DNA of 64,000 nt, taken from Rhodospirillales bacterium (lineage in GTDB: Bacteria > Pseudomonadota > Alphaproteobacteria > Rhodospirillales > Thalassospiraceae). The notes beneath the pieces were generated by a model. The model was not told where the DNA came from. It searched no databases and worked only from the letters and a program-made list of their open reading frames with translations. The position numbers and the translations under genes were made by a program. Below are positions 32,730 to 42,362 of the stretch, piece after piece (positions within the stretch are counted from its first letter, which is position 1; each line of letters begins with the position of its first letter). The stretch spans positions 62,001 through 126,000 of the forward strand of contig JAHQVT010000002.1 in NCBI GenBank assembly GCA_019634165.1, given 5' to 3'.

Positions 32730-35213
32730 TTACCAATTGTAGGTCAGATTGGCGATCACGCGGCGACCATCCCCGATATAGCAACGATACTGCGTGCAAT
32801 TGGTCAGGTACTGATCATCAAGAAGATTGGTCGCATTCACACCCAGCGCCCAATTTGGGTTAATGCGATAGTTCACAACTGCATCAAACAGCGTATAGGA
32901 ATCCGCCCGATAATTGTTTGCCTCATCACTGTAATAACCACCATTATAACGCGCACCTGAACCAACACTTAGCCCGTCAAGCGTACCACCATCAAAACTA
33001 TACATGGCCCAAATAGACGCCAGATGCTTTGGCGCATTGGGGGCATAGTTGCCGACATTCCCATTTGTGCTTTCGGTGATTTCAGCTTTGGTAAAGGCAT
33101 AGGAGGCGGTGACATCCAAGGCATCGCTCAGCGCAACCTTGGCTTCAAGTTCCATACCGCGTGAACGGACTTCATCGGTCTGAACATATGCGGTTGCCGC
33201 ATTGTCATAGTTCACAACATTGGTTTTGGTCAGTTGGAACAAGGACGCTGTGAACAGTGCATCCATATTGGCCGGTGCGTATTTCACACCCAGTTCATAC
33301 TGATCTGACTCTTCGGGATCGAACGTGTCACCATTGGCATCAACATTATTGTTGATGTTAAAGCCCTGCGCGTAGCTGACATACGGAATGACACCATTGT
33401 CAAATTCATAACTCAGCGCCGCCTGGCCGGTAAACGCGTCTTCGGTGTTTTCGCTTGTTACACCCGTCTGGTTGTATTCCATCTTGCGATAGGCTGTGGT
33501 GTAACGCCCGCCAAGATTAACCAACCAACGATCCGCAATCCTCATTTGATCTTGTGCATAAACACCATATTCAATGTTGGTCTGATCAAAATCGTACTTG
33601 CTATTATAGGTGCCGTTAAACGATGAACTGCCTGCATATACCGGGTTTGAAATGCTTAGGTTCGCAACCGTGTAATCTTCGCCGCCATAGCGGAATTCAT
33701 TGATTTCGTATTCGCCATCAAGCCCCATCAGTACAGTATGTTCGATTATGTCGGTATCGAAGTCTGCCTGCACCTGATTATCAACGACAATGCCACGCAC
33801 TTCGTTGTCAGTATAATTGACATATCGCTTGATTGAATCGCCATCACGGTCCCAGCCAAACACACCGCCTGCTTCGACATCAATGCTGGAATAACGTGTT
33901 TTCTGGCGGAACTGCAATGTGTCATTCAAACGATGTTCAAATTCAATTCCGGCAGTGAACTGTTCATTGTCATAGAACTCAAAGCCTGGCTCACCAGGCA
34001 TAAAGCCAAGATTGTTGCCATTCTCATCAACAAACGCGTAGTTCCCACCACGCTCATCGAGCGTGTAATCGGTCATGATCGTTAACTTGGTATCGTCGTT
34101 TGGCTGAACAGTGAACGATGGCGCGATATAGATACGGTCTTTGTCGACCTCATCACCATTGGCAAGATCGTATTCATAATTGCCGTGACTTGCCAAACCG
34201 ACCAGACGGAACATCGCAGACAGATCTTCAACAACCGCACCGCCAATATCAAACGCGCCGGACATATGGTTCCAGTCGCCATATTCCAAACGAACTTCCT
34301 GTTTTTGATCCGCATTCGGGCGTTTGGTGGTGCTATTGACAATACCGCCAACATTGGCCTGCCCATACAGGATGTTGCTGGACCCTTTCAGAACATCAAC
34401 CCGTTCAAGGCCATAAGCCTCGGCAGCGTAAAGTGCCTGATTACCGCCCGACACACGCAATCCATCGCGGAATTCGCCACTTTCATAATTTGAAAATCCG
34501 CGCATGTAGAAGCTGTCATAACCGCGTGGGTCTTTGCCATATGCTTCGCCAAATACGCCTGCGGTATATCGCGTGGCTTCAAACAGCGTCGCCGCACCAC
34601 GGTCGGTCATTTCATCGCGCGTCACGACTGAAATCGACTGAGGTGTCTCAACAATCGACGTCCCGGTTTTGGTCGCAGTGCTGCTTGACGTCGCGATATA
34701 GCCATCAATCGGGCCGGTCGTATCTGTGGATGCGGAATTTGCTTCAACCCGAACCGGATCAAGAACGTTCTTACCGTTGGCAGCGACCTTTTCAATCGTA
34801 ACTGTGCCACCATCGGTGTAACGCCACGTAAAACCGGTTCCGCGCAGAAGTGCGGTCAAGGCCGCATCAACCGACATTTCCCCCTGAAGTGCGGGTACTT
34901 TCATATCGCTTAGCCCGTTGGACGGGAACAACAATTTCAGACCTGCCTGATCGGCAAAGCTGGTCAATGCACGATCCAAATCCTGTGCTGGAATATCTAG
35001 GTTGATCAAGCTTGCTTGGGCAAGTTCAACATTTGTTGTCGAATTTGTCGCCAAACCTTCGGCGCTTGCCTGCCATGGGCTTAGGGCCGCCAATCCTGAA
35101 ATTAATGTGGTCGCGACTAAACGGCGCATCCACACAGTGCGCAGTTCCCCCGTTTGCTGATCAGGCGACTGGTAGGAAGTTGCCTGCATCATCAAATTAG
35201 CTGAATTCATCAT
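32730..35213 (-). CDS. TonB-dependent siderophore receptor with STN signalling domain
   Basis: An outer-membrane transducer-type receptor of about 827 residues. Order: signal peptide (RRLVATTLISGLAALSPWQASA), an N-terminal STN secretin/TonB signalling domain (LINLDIPAQDLDRALTSFADQAGLKLLFPSNGL...), plug (GTSIVETPQSISVVTRDEMTDRGA), 22-strand barrel with the C-terminal NCTQYRCYIGDGRRVIANLTYNW ending in Trp. This is the FpvA/coprogen-type group for hydroxamate or mixed ferric siderophores. The STN domain fits cell-surface signalling with the adjacent FecR and sigma genes. The start at 35213 (or 35210) follows AGAAGG. Confidence 0.94.
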   Translation of the reverse strand: MMNSANLMMQATSYQSPDQQTGELRTVWMRRLVATTLISGLAALSPWQASAEGLATNSTTNVELAQASLINLDIPAQDLDRALTSFADQAGLKLLFPSNGLSDMKVPALQGEMSVDAALTALLRGTGFTWRYTDGGTVTIEKVAANGKNVLDPVRVEANSASTDTTGPIDGYIATSSSTATKTGTSIVETPQSISVVTRDEMTDRGAATLFEATRYTAGVFGEAYGKDPRGYDSFYMRGFSNYESGEFRDGLRVSGGNQALYAAEAYGLERVDVLKGSSNILYGQANVGGIVNSTTKRPNADQKQEVRLEYGDWNHMSGAFDIGGAVVEDLSAMFRLVGLASHGNYEYDLANGDEVDKDRIYIAPSFTVQPNDDTKLTIMTDYTLDERGGNYAFVDENGNNLGFMPGEPGFEFYDNEQFTAGIEFEHRLNDTLQFRQKTRYSSIDVEAGGVFGWDRDGDSIKRYVNYTDNEVRGIVVDNQVQADFDTDIIEHTVLMGLDGEYEINEFRYGGEDYTVANLSISNPVYAGSSSFNGTYNSKYDFDQTNIEYGVYAQDQMRIADRWLVNLGGRYTTAYRKMEYNQTGVTSENTEDAFTGQAALSYEFDNGVIPYVSYAQGFNINNNVDANGDTFDPEESDQYELGVKYAPANMDALFTASLFQLTKTNVVNYDNAATAYVQTDEVRSRGMELEAKVALSDALDVTASYAFTKAEITESTNGNVGNYAPNAPKHLASIWAMYSFDGGTLDGLSVGSGARYNGGYYSDEANNYRADSYTLFDAVVNYRINPNWALGVNATNLLDDQYLTNCTQYRCYIGDGRRVIANLTYNW

Positions 35214-35378
35214 AAGGCCTTCTGGTTTAATTCCCCATTGCAAATGATGTTAAGAACCGAAATCATTTGCTTTTGATCTTAAGACGATTTCACCCAACGT
35301 TAATTGCACCAGATTTTTCAATTTTTTTGAAATTTTTAAACCTGTAGGATTTCACAAGCGGCAAAAGCCCCGGAAAAC

Positions 35379-36437
35379 CTAGTAAATTACGGTCAGAAGC
35401 GGCAGCTTCACAACCATTGCGCCGGTTGTTTGCTCTAGCGAGTTCAACAGATCATCAAGTTCTCGCGTTTCAAAAACACCGGTGACGTTCAAATCACGCA
35501 ATGCATCGCGCGCAATGACAATCCGTTCTGCCTTGTATCGCTGTACTTCACCAATCACATCGCCCAGCGGGCGGCTATTGAAGATCAATTTGCCACGTTG
35601 CCAACTGCCATACGCCGCAAGATCAGCATCGGCATGGAATTCTGGTCCGGAACCTTCTGTGTAAGATGCTTGTTCGCCAGCGATAAGCCGAACACTGTTG
35701 CCAAGACCATTGCGCACTTCAACAATGCCTTCCTGCACGGTGACATTGACCTGATCATTTTCAATGCGAACACCATAAATCGTCCCAAGCGCCATCGCCT
35801 CGCCGCCTGATGCCGAAACGATAAATGGATGTTGGGCATCCTTGGCAACATTGAAAATAACTTCGCCAGAAGCAAGTTGAATGCGGCGCACATCCCCCGA
35901 AAAATCGACTGAAAAGGCCGATGCCGTATTAAGATGCGCAACCGTCCCATCAGAAAGGGTAACTGTGGCCAATTCGCCAATTGCAGTGCTGTAATCTGCA
36001 TTCCATCGCGCCCAAAGACCCGTCTTCTGAAACCCACCGACAATCACAACGGCCAAAAGCGCACAAACAGATGCCATAACAACGACACCCCGCCGACCAA
36101 TCGAACCAACCCGCAATATGGAACGCGCCCCTATTCCCATCCGCCGGGGACGTGGTTTGGATGGTTGAACATTACGCGCAGACAAAGCGGCTACACCGAT
36201 CCAGTTCTGCGCAGTTTCGGTTTCATCTATCCCGCCAAACAGGGCTTTGGCATCTCGGGCGGCGCGGGCATGGTCTGCAGATTGATCGCACCATTGATCA
36301 AATGCCACGCGATCCTTATCCGTCGCATCCTCGCACTGCAGACGCACAAGCCAATCAATGGCCTGATCACTTAGCGCGATCATGTCATTGTCATAGGCGT
36401 GCAGTGCGGTCTGTTCCTGCGCGGATGTCCTCGACAT
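35379..36437 (-). CDS. fecR: FecR-family transmembrane regulator (anti-sigma/transducer)
   Basis: A 352-residue FecR-type protein. The N-terminal cytosolic DUF4880 helix bundle (AIDWLVRLQCEDATDKDRVAFDQWCDQSADHARAARDAKALF) binds the sigma factor. One membrane helix lies near residue 115-130 (GVVVMASVCALLAVVIVGG). The periplasmic FecR domain contains TAIGELATVTLSDGTVAHLNTASAFSVDF, and the C-terminal end resembles an STN-type segment that contacts the receptor. It relays receptor occupancy to the ECF sigma factor. ATG 36437 is preferred over a TTG before it. Confidence 0.93.
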   Translation of the reverse strand: MSRTSAQEQTALHAYDNDMIALSDQAIDWLVRLQCEDATDKDRVAFDQWCDQSADHARAARDAKALFGGIDETETAQNWIGVAALSARNVQPSKPRPRRMGIGARSILRVGSIGRRGVVVMASVCALLAVVIVGGFQKTGLWARWNADYSTAIGELATVTLSDGTVAHLNTASAFSVDFSGDVRRIQLASGEVIFNVAKDAQHPFIVSASGGEAMALGTIYGVRIENDQVNVTVQEGIVEVRNGLGNSVRLIAGEQASYTEGSGPEFHADADLAAYGSWQRGKLIFNSRPLGDVIGEVQRYKAERIVIARDALRDLNVTGVFETRELDDLLNSLEQTTGAMVVKLPLLTVIY

Positions 36438-36540
36438 CAAAATCTGTATCCCCGATATTGCCTAATGGCCGCTCCTGATAAACGGCATCCCTTGATAGTA
36501 AGACGAACGAGTGGTGCCAACTCTGTCATTTTTTTTGACA

Positions 36541-37065
36541 TTATTTTAGCCCCCCGATCAAAAGTGCGTCGCGGCAATGCTTCAAGGCATGACCTATATA
36601 TTTCGCAACCATGCTGTTGGAAACATCAAGCTTCTTGGCAATTTCACGATGTGACAAACCTTCAACCCGGAACAAAAGCAACGCTTCCCGGGGCTTTTGC
36701 GGCAATTGCGCAAGGGCGCGGTCAAGCAGCATGATCTGTTCGCGCGAAAGATAAATGTTTTCAGGTCCAGGGGCTGGGTCCGTCACCTCAGCCCCGCTGT
36801 CGTCTTTGTCATGATGGGCTGAACTGCGCCGATCGCTTCGGATTTGATCAATCGCAAGGTTCCCGGCAACCCGGTAAATATAAGCGCGCGGATTGACGAT
36901 TTTCTCGACAGTTTGCGGGGTTTTGGCAAGACGCAAATACGTATCCTGCACAACATCAGCAGCACGTTGGGAATCACCATTTAACTTCCGGGTCAAAAAC
37001 CGCAGAAGTTGATCATAGTTTTCCTGAAAACTCGTAATAAGAACTGATGCGCTTTGACGCGCCAT
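36541..37065 (-). CDS. ECF sigma factor, FecI type
   Basis: A 174-residue sigma-70-family ECF factor. Region 2: NYDQLLRFLTRKLNGDSQRAADVVQDTYLRLAK and PRAYIYRVAGNLAIDQIRSDRR; region 4: LAQLPQKPREALLLFRVEGLSHREIAKKLDVSNSMVAKYIGHALKHCRDAL, with the FecI-like V-AKYI-HAL-HCR end. It should direct RNA polymerase to the receptor promoter when FecR is activated. The start codon is ambiguous (37071 or 37065). A Fur-box-like sequence 85 bases upstream suggests iron repression of the whole module. Confidence 0.93.
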   Translation of the reverse strand: MARQSASVLITSFQENYDQLLRFLTRKLNGDSQRAADVVQDTYLRLAKTPQTVEKIVNPRAYIYRVAGNLAIDQIRSDRRSSAHHDKDDSGAEVTDPAPGPENIYLSREQIMLLDRALAQLPQKPREALLLFRVEGLSHREIAKKLDVSNSMVAKYIGHALKHCRDALLIGGLK

Positions 37066-37149
37066 CACCATTTCCAACCAAGCCAATCGCACACATTCAG
37101 CAGTCCCCTGCTGCGCCCTTCAATTAGCAGGAACCGGCCACTGAAGCAA

Positions 37150-37164
37150 TGCGAATAATTATCA
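37150..37164. promoter_or_regulatory. Fur-box-like site upstream of the FecI-type sigma gene
   Basis: TGCGAATAATTATCA matches the 7-1-7 Fur pattern TGATAAT-N-ATTATCA at 12 of 14 arm positions, with AATGC/CACTTGC flanks. It lies between queF and the sigma gene, in promoter position for the latter. Confidence 0.7.
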
Positions 37165-37205
37165 CTTGCTTAATATATGGAATCGAAATAAAGCCTACCC
37201 GATAC

Positions 37206-37239
37206 AAAAAAGGCTGCCTCATATCGCGAAGCAGCCCTT
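37206..37239 (-). terminator. Terminator of the queA-tgt-queF operon
   Basis: GGCTGC / GCAGCC stem with A-T/A extensions. On the minus strand it is followed by CTTTTTTG. It is located just downstream of the queF stop. Confidence 0.7.
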
Positions 37240-37263
37240 TGGATTTCCGATCATAATCCGGCC

Positions 37264-37731
37264 TTAGCCGCGCCCACGATACGGGGCAACACCCTGTTCG
37301 GGAATCCAGACACCTTCTGGTGCGCCACCCGTCTGGTAAAACACATCAATCGGAATACCGCCGCGCGGATACCAGTATCCGCCAATCCGCAGCCATTTCG
37401 GATCAAGCGTTTCGACAATGCGCTTGGCAACCTTGATCGTGCAATCTTCGTGGAATGATCCATGATTACGGAACGAGGTCAGGAAAAGCTTCAATGATTT
37501 GCTTTCGACCAGCCAATCGCCGGGAATGTAATCAATCACCAGATGGGCAAAATCCGGCTGCCCGGTCATCGGGCAGAGCGATGTGAATTCCGGGGCAACA
37601 AAGCGCACACAGTAATCGGTTCCGGCTTGCGGATTGGCCACACGTTCAAGAACGGCTTCTTCCGGAGATGCCGGCTGGGCCGTATCACTGCCCAACATGG
37701 TCAGATTGTCATAGATGGTTTGATCAGCCAT
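37264..37731 (-). CDS. queF: NADPH-dependent preQ0 reductase
   Basis: A 155-residue short-form (type I) QueF that reduces 7-cyano-7-deazaguanine (preQ0) to preQ1. The catalytic Cys53 is in [13 protein letters not shown] and the proton donor Asp60 follows. [23 protein letters not shown] is the QueF signature. The start at 37731 (MADQTIYDN) is set by the family length; a longer frame to 37827 overlaps the tgt gene. It lies 4 bases after tgt in a queA-tgt-queF operon. Confidence 0.95.
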   Translation of the reverse strand: MADQTIYDNLTMLGSDTAQPASPEEAVLERVANPQAGTDYCVRFVAPEFTSLCPMTGQPDFAHLVIDYIPGDWLVESKSLKLFLTSFRNHGSFHEDCTIKVAKRIVETLDPKWLRIGGYWYPRGGIPIDVFYQTGGAPEGVWIPEQGVAPYRGRG

Positions 37732-37735
37732 GTGC

Positions 37736-38878
37736 TTAATCCTCGATAATCGGCACGGGATCAATGTCCCCGCCTTCCTGTCCTGCTTGGAAATCACGCG
37801 CGAACGCATCCATGCGGCCATCCGCAATTGCTGTGCGCATATCGCGCATCAAGTCCTGATAATAGGCAAGGTTGTGCCAAGTCAGCAGCATCGCACCAAG
37901 CATTTCACCCGACTTAATCAGGTGATGCAAATAAGCCCGCGAATATTTCGTGCAGGCCGGGCAACCACATTGATTATCCAACGGACGATCATCATCGCGA
38001 TGACGACCATTTTTCAAATTCAACGTCCCATGATGGGTAAAGGCCTGTGCATTTCGGCCAGATCTGGTCGGAAGAACACAGTCAAACTGATCAATCCCGC
38101 GCATGACAGCGCCAACAAGATCAGACGGCTTGCCAACCCCCATCAAATAGCGCGGCTTGTTGGCAGGCAACATATCAACGCAGAAATCAAGCGTATCAAA
38201 CATGATCTGCTGACCTTCGCCAACCGCAAGCCCGCCAACCGAATGGCCCGGAAGATCAAGCTCGGTCAGTTTTTCCGAACTCTCACGGCGGAGGTTTTCA
38301 AAAACACTGCCCTGCTGAATGCCATAAAGCGCGTATCCTTCGCGCTCGACAAACGCATCCTTTGACCGCTTGGCCCAACGCATCGACATCTGCATGCTCT
38401 CGCGTGCTTGGCTTTCTGTCGCCGGGAACGGGGTGCATTCATCAAACGCCATGGTGATGGTTGAGCCCAGCAGATGCTGAATTTCCATCGAACGTTCTGG
38501 GGTCAGGTTAAATTTACGCCCGTCGATATGGCTTTTGAACGTCACACCTTCTTCGGTGATCTTGCGCAATTTCGCCAATGACATCACCTGATACCCGCCG
38601 CTATCGGTCAGGATCGGTTTGTCCCAATTCATGAATTTGTGCAAGCCACCAAGGCGCGCAATGCGTTCCGCACCGGGGCGCAGCATCAAATGATAGGTAT
38701 TGCCCAGCAAAATCTGCGCACCAGTATCGGCGACATTTTCCGGCAGCATCCCCTTAACCGTCGCGGCAGTTCCCACCGGCATAAAGGTCGGTGTATCTAT
38801 CACGCCATGTGCGGTGTGAATGCGGCCCAGACGGGCCTTGCCATCTTGGGCAAGCAGTTCATAGCGAAATTCGGTCAT
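37736..38878 (-). CDS. tgt: tRNA-guanine(34) transglycosylase
   Basis: A 380-residue bacterial Tgt, a zinc TIM barrel that swaps guanine 34 of GUN-anticodon tRNAs for preQ1. Marks: [19 protein letters not shown] (general acid/base Asp), [16 protein letters not shown] (nucleophile region), and zinc site [17 protein letters not shown]. Length is normal. It sits between queA (25-base gap) and queF (4-base gap) on one transcript. Confidence 0.97.
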   Translation of the reverse strand: MTEFRYELLAQDGKARLGRIHTAHGVIDTPTFMPVGTAATVKGMLPENVADTGAQILLGNTYHLMLRPGAERIARLGGLHKFMNWDKPILTDSGGYQVMSLAKLRKITEEGVTFKSHIDGRKFNLTPERSMEIQHLLGSTITMAFDECTPFPATESQARESMQMSMRWAKRSKDAFVEREGYALYGIQQGSVFENLRRESSEKLTELDLPGHSVGGLAVGEGQQIMFDTLDFCVDMLPANKPRYLMGVGKPSDLVGAVMRGIDQFDCVLPTRSGRNAQAFTHHGTLNLKNGRHRDDDRPLDNQCGCPACTKYSRAYLHHLIKSGEMLGAMLLTWHNLAYYQDLMRDMRTAIADGRMDAFARDFQAGQEGGDIDPVPIIED

Positions 38879-38895
38879 GTCAAATTATGTCCGTA

Positions 38896-38926
38896 CATCA
38901 ATTTTACTGGGCATCAATTTTACTGG
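38896..38926. repeat. 16-base tandem duplication across the queA stop codon
   Basis: CATCAATTTTACTGG occurs twice, one base apart (38896-38910 and 38912-38926). On the coding strand the second copy is read in a shifted frame and supplies the stop codon: ...ASKIDAQ, then TAA. Confidence 0.85.
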
Positions 38927-39953
38927 CGCATTCAAGCAAGCTGCAATCGCCATAAGAATAGAAACGATATTCGTTTTCGATTGCATGAGCATAAGCAGCC
39001 TTCATTCGGTCAAACCCGGCAAAGGCCGACACCAGCATAAACAGGGTCGAGCGCGGCAAATGGAAATTGGTCAAAAGCATATCGACCGCGCGGAATTTAT
39101 AGCCCGGCGTGATAAAGATGTCGGTCTCCGCCTCGAAAGGTTCAACCACACCATCTTCGCGTGCTGCACTTTCAAGCAAGCGAAGTGACGTTGTTCCCAC
39201 CGCAATCACCCGACCACCTTTGGCCCGCGTTTCATTGATCAGATCGGCAATTTCGCTGCTGATTGATCCCCATTCGGCATGCATCTTGTGATCTTCGGTG
39301 TCATCCACCTTAACCGGAAGAAACGTCCCAGCCCCAACATGCAGCGTAATCGTCCGACGATTAATCCCGCGCGCATCAAGGTTAGCCAAAAGGTCTGGAG
39401 TAAAATGCAAACCCGCAGTCGGGGCCGCAACAGCACCGTCTTTTTGCGCAAAAATCGTCTGATAATCAGAATTATCCTGCTTATCGCCACCGGTTTCCCG
39501 ACGGATATAAGGCGGCAACGGCATCACACCGTATTTCTCAAGCGCTGCGATTAAATCCGCACCAGACCGGTTGAATTTAAGAGCAACTTCGCCGCCGTCC
39601 TTTTTATCAAGAACTTCGGCTTCAAATTCGTCACTCACCCGGAATGTTTCGCCAATACGAAGCTTTTTCGCAGGCTTAGCAAAAGCAACCCACGTCCCAA
39701 GACCTTCTTGCTTATGCAAGGTGACTTCGACTTTGGCCTCGCCGCGCTTGCCAAATAGGCGCGCAGGAATAACGCGGGTGTCGTTTGAAATCAGCAAATC
39801 ACCGGCGCGCAGGATATCTGGCAATTCACGCACGATACGATCAATCATTCCATCCGAAGACAGATCAAGCATACGGGCGGCATCACGCGGATTTGCTGGA
39901 TGTTCAGCAATCCGTTCACGCGGCAATTCGAAATCGAACAGATCGACTTTCAT
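38904..39953 (-). CDS. queA: S-adenosylmethionine:tRNA ribosyltransferase-isomerase
   Basis: A 349-residue QueA, which transfers and isomerises the ribose of SAM onto preQ1 in tRNA to form epoxyqueuosine. Family marks: [59 protein letters not shown], and [19 protein letters not shown]. It is the first gene of the queA-tgt-queF operon. The last residues are shaped by a 16-base tandem duplication at the 3' end, which changes only the C-terminal tail (…SKIDAQ; without it …SKIDVRT). Confidence 0.97.
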   Translation of the reverse strand: MKVDLFDFELPRERIAEHPANPRDAARMLDLSSDGMIDRIVRELPDILRAGDLLISNDTRVIPARLFGKRGEAKVEVTLHKQEGLGTWVAFAKPAKKLRIGETFRVSDEFEAEVLDKKDGGEVALKFNRSGADLIAALEKYGVMPLPPYIRRETGGDKQDNSDYQTIFAQKDGAVAAPTAGLHFTPDLLANLDARGINRRTITLHVGAGTFLPVKVDDTEDHKMHAEWGSISSEIADLINETRAKGGRVIAVGTTSLRLLESAAREDGVVEPFEAETDIFITPGYKFRAVDMLLTNFHLPRSTLFMLVSAFAGFDRMKAAYAHAIENEYRFYSYGDCSLLECASKIDAQ

Positions 39954-39988
39954 GGATCGGGGTTATTCCGGGTTAATTGAGAAACGAA

Positions 39989-40015
39989 CGAAGGGGCGTT
40001 TTATGCGCCCCTTCG
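39989..40015 (-). terminator. Terminator-like hairpin between the transporter gene and queA
   Basis: CGAAGGGGCG-7 bases-CGCCCCTTCG, 10-bp stem. On the minus strand it is followed by TTCGTTTCTC, a weak T tract. It lies 29 bases after the transporter stop and suggests queA has its own promoter. Confidence 0.65.
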
Positions 40016-40044
40016 CCAAAAATCACAAGTCGATGACAGGCATA

Positions 40045-40590
40045 TCAGCCTTGTGCTGGTTCCGCGTTCAAACGCGGTGTGATCACTGTCATCAACAGGC
40101 GGAATGGCGCCAGACAGGTCAGCGCCATGATCATCTTGGCAGCAAAGTCGCCAAGCGCCCAGGTATCCCACGGAAGACCGGTACCAGCAAAGGCGATGGA
40201 AAAGAACAATGCCGTATCAACAGCCGAGCCAATGCCCGATGAAATCAGCGGTGCTTTCCACCAGGTTGCCCGACGCAATTTGTCAAAGATCGTAACATCA
40301 AGCATCTGCGCAATCAGAAACGCCGTACCCGATGCAATGGCGATGCGCGTGTCAGCAAAGATCAGCGACAACACAACCGCCAAAGCAAACCCGGCCAGAA
40401 CCACGATGCGCGCAGCACCAGCCCCGCGTGCGCGGTTGGTCAAATCCGTAACAAGAAAGGCCACCGGATAGGTGAACGCACCATAGGTCAGCCAATCGGC
40501 CAGAACACCCGGCAGCGGATATTCAACCAGAATGTTTGATGCAACAACGGTTACCGCCATGGCCAGAATGCCGAAAATGATCGTTTTCAT
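40045..40590 (-). CDS. yhhQ: YhhQ/VUT-family queuosine precursor transporter
   Basis: A 181-residue membrane protein of the VUT (YhhQ, COG1738) family with about six helices. E. coli YhhQ imports preQ0/preQ1. Marks: YGAFTYPVAFLVTDLTNRARG (the usual tFPlvyilsDvvte-like block) and IASGTAFLIAQMLDVTIFDKLR. The start at 40590 is preferred because AAGGA lies seven bases before it. Its place next to queA-tgt-queF supports the role. With no queD/queE/queC in this window, salvage of preQ0/preQ1 is possible but synthesis genes may be elsewhere. Confidence 0.88.
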   Translation of the reverse strand: MKTIIFGILAMAVTVVASNILVEYPLPGVLADWLTYGAFTYPVAFLVTDLTNRARGAGAARIVVLAGFALAVVLSLIFADTRIAIASGTAFLIAQMLDVTIFDKLRRATWWKAPLISSGIGSAVDTALFFSIAFAGTGLPWDTWALGDFAAKMIMALTCLAPFRLLMTVITPRLNAEPAQG

Positions 40591-40712
40591 CTTCATGTCC
40601 TTTAAATGGTCACCCCACGCATAACAAATCTCGCGGCCCACTATTCTGGGCGACGATCAAGACCGGGGTTCTTCAACTTTGGTTGCCGGGTGTTTACGCC
40701 CAAGCCCCCCTA

Positions 40713-40743
40713 GGGTCAAGGAAAAACGGGGTCAAAGAAAAAC
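40713..40743. repeat. Tandem direct repeat downstream of the phosphate transporter gene
   Basis: GGGTCAAGGAAAAAC and GGGTCAAAGAAAAAC, 16 bases apart, followed by a decayed third unit (GCGGTCAAGGAAA) that forms one arm of the terminator next to it. Confidence 0.65.
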
Positions 40744-40769
40744 GGCGGTCAAGGAAACCCTGACCGCCG
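40730..40769 (-). terminator. Terminator of the PiT gene
   Basis: CGGCGGTCA-9 bases-TGACCGCCG stem. On the minus strand it is followed by TTTTTCTTTG. It is located 67 bases after the pit stop. Confidence 0.8.
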
Positions 40770-40835
40770 CTGCAGATCGCTGCATGCGCCCCGGGGAAAT
40801 GGGGCACAGTGCCGCGAAACAGTATTCTTACGAAA

Positions 40836-42362
40836 TTACAGCATGATGCCGCGAATGGTGAAGAACAGCAAAGCACCAAGGAACGCACCAGCCGGAACCG
40901 TCACCACCCAAGCGGTTGCAATCGTCACCGCATAACGGCGACGGACCAAAAGACGCTTGCGGAATTTCCGTTCGGCTTTTTCGGCTTCGCTTGGGTCAAT
41001 CTGACGCAGGGCTTCGATATGTTCGTCAGCCTGTTCATCTTCCGGGGTATCCACCAACATCGGTGGCGCGACCTGACGACGGCGATGTGACAGGGTTTCA
41101 CGCAGGAAACCAACGCCAAACACCGCACCAACCGCAATATGGGTTGAACTGACCGGAAGCCCCAAGGCAGAAGCAACAATCACGGTAAGGGCTGCCGACA
41201 GCGCCACGGTATAGGCCCGGATCGGGTCCAATTTGGTGATTTTCGATCCAACAGTTCGGACCAGCTTCGGACCAAACAGGATCAGACCAGCAGAAATACC
41301 AAGGGCACCAATGACCATCACCCAAATCGGGATCGGTGCTGATGTTACAATCTCACCGCTATTAATTGCCGATACGATGGCAGCAAGCGGGCCAATCGCG
41401 TTGGCAACGTCGTTTGAACCATGCGCAAAGGAAAGCAGTGCGGCAGACACAATAAGCGGGATACGGAACAGGGATGCAATTTCCCTGCGACGTCCGCTCA
41501 TGGTGGCGGATGCGCGGACAACAGCCTTGCGCACCGGAATAACCGTCAGGAAGAAGGCTGCAAGACCAATCGCAATTACGACCGAAGTATCAGCTTTCCA
41601 GACTTTTTTCACACCCTTCATCATCAGATACATCGAGAAGGCCGATACCATCACGCCAACCAAAATCGGCACCCATTTACGAGCAGCCGTGATGCGGTCT
41701 TCGGTATAGATGATGCGAAACTTAATGAAGGCAAGGAAACCCGCAGCAATCAAGCCGCCAAGAACCGGGGAAATCACCCAGCTTGCTGCGATCTTGCCCA
41801 TTGTCGGCCAGTTAACTGCGCCAAAGCCAACAGCAGCCATACCTGCACCCATCACACCACCAACGATGGAATGGGTGGTCGATACCGGCGCACCAAGCCA
41901 AGTCGCAAGGTTCAGCCACAAGGCCGCGGCCAAAAGGGCCGCCATCATGGCCCAGACAAAGGTCTGCGTATCTGGCATTTGGGATGGATCAATGATGCCG
42001 TTTTTGATCGTGCCAACGACATCACCACCGGCAATAATTGCACCAGCAGCTTCAAATATTGCAGCAATCAACAGCGCGCCAACCATCGTCAGCGCCTTCG
42101 AACCGACCGCCGGGCCAACATTGTTGGCAACGTCGTTGGCACCGATATTCAGCGCCATGTAACCACCGATCACTGCAGCAGCAATCAGGAAGCCACTTTG
42201 CGGCAAGCCACCCATGTGAAAGGCGACAAACGCACTACAGGCAAGCAAGAATACAAGTGCCAATCCAAGCTTTGCACTGATGGAGGCGGTTTGTCCCATC
42301 CCCGCATCCATGCGCTTTTGCCACTTGAGATCTTTATCCAGAGCAGTTTTTTTAACCGACAT
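40836..42362 (-). CDS. pit: Inorganic phosphate transporter, PiT family
   Basis: A PiT-family membrane transporter of about 508 residues with the two duplicated PD001131-type signatures: GGYMALNIGANDVANNVGPAVGSKALT (N-terminal) and LLSFAHGSNDVANAIGPLAAI (C-terminal). It carries metal-phosphate with protons or sodium at low affinity. Also typical are GAPVSTTHSIVGGVMGAG and GLPVSSTHIAVGAVFGVGFLRE. A central cytosolic loop is short. No PhoU-like (DUF47) partner is adjacent. The start at 42362 is chosen since the upstream extension (to 42419) looks non-coding. Confidence 0.94.
   Translation of the reverse strand: MSVKKTALDKDLKWQKRMDAGMGQTASISAKLGLALVFLLACSAFVAFHMGGLPQSGFLIAAAVIGGYMALNIGANDVANNVGPAVGSKALTMVGALLIAAIFEAAGAIIAGGDVVGTIKNGIIDPSQMPDTQTFVWAMMAALLAAALWLNLATWLGAPVSTTHSIVGGVMGAGMAAVGFGAVNWPTMGKIAASWVISPVLGGLIAAGFLAFIKFRIIYTEDRITAARKWVPILVGVMVSAFSMYLMMKGVKKVWKADTSVVIAIGLAAFFLTVIPVRKAVVRASATMSGRRREIASLFRIPLIVSAALLSFAHGSNDVANAIGPLAAIVSAINSGEIVTSAPIPIWVMVIGALGISAGLILFGPKLVRTVGSKITKLDPIRAYTVALSAALTVIVASALGLPVSSTHIAVGAVFGVGFLRETLSHRRRQVAPPMLVDTPEDEQADEHIEALRQIDPSEAEKAERKFRKRLLVRRRYAVTIATAWVVTVPAGAFLGALLFFTIRGIML

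Noticed and set aside
40591-40700. Possible preQ1 riboswitch before the YhhQ-type transporter gene
   Set aside because: I looked for a preQ1 aptamer pattern in the leader on the minus strand and found no convincing match. A covariance-model search would settle it.
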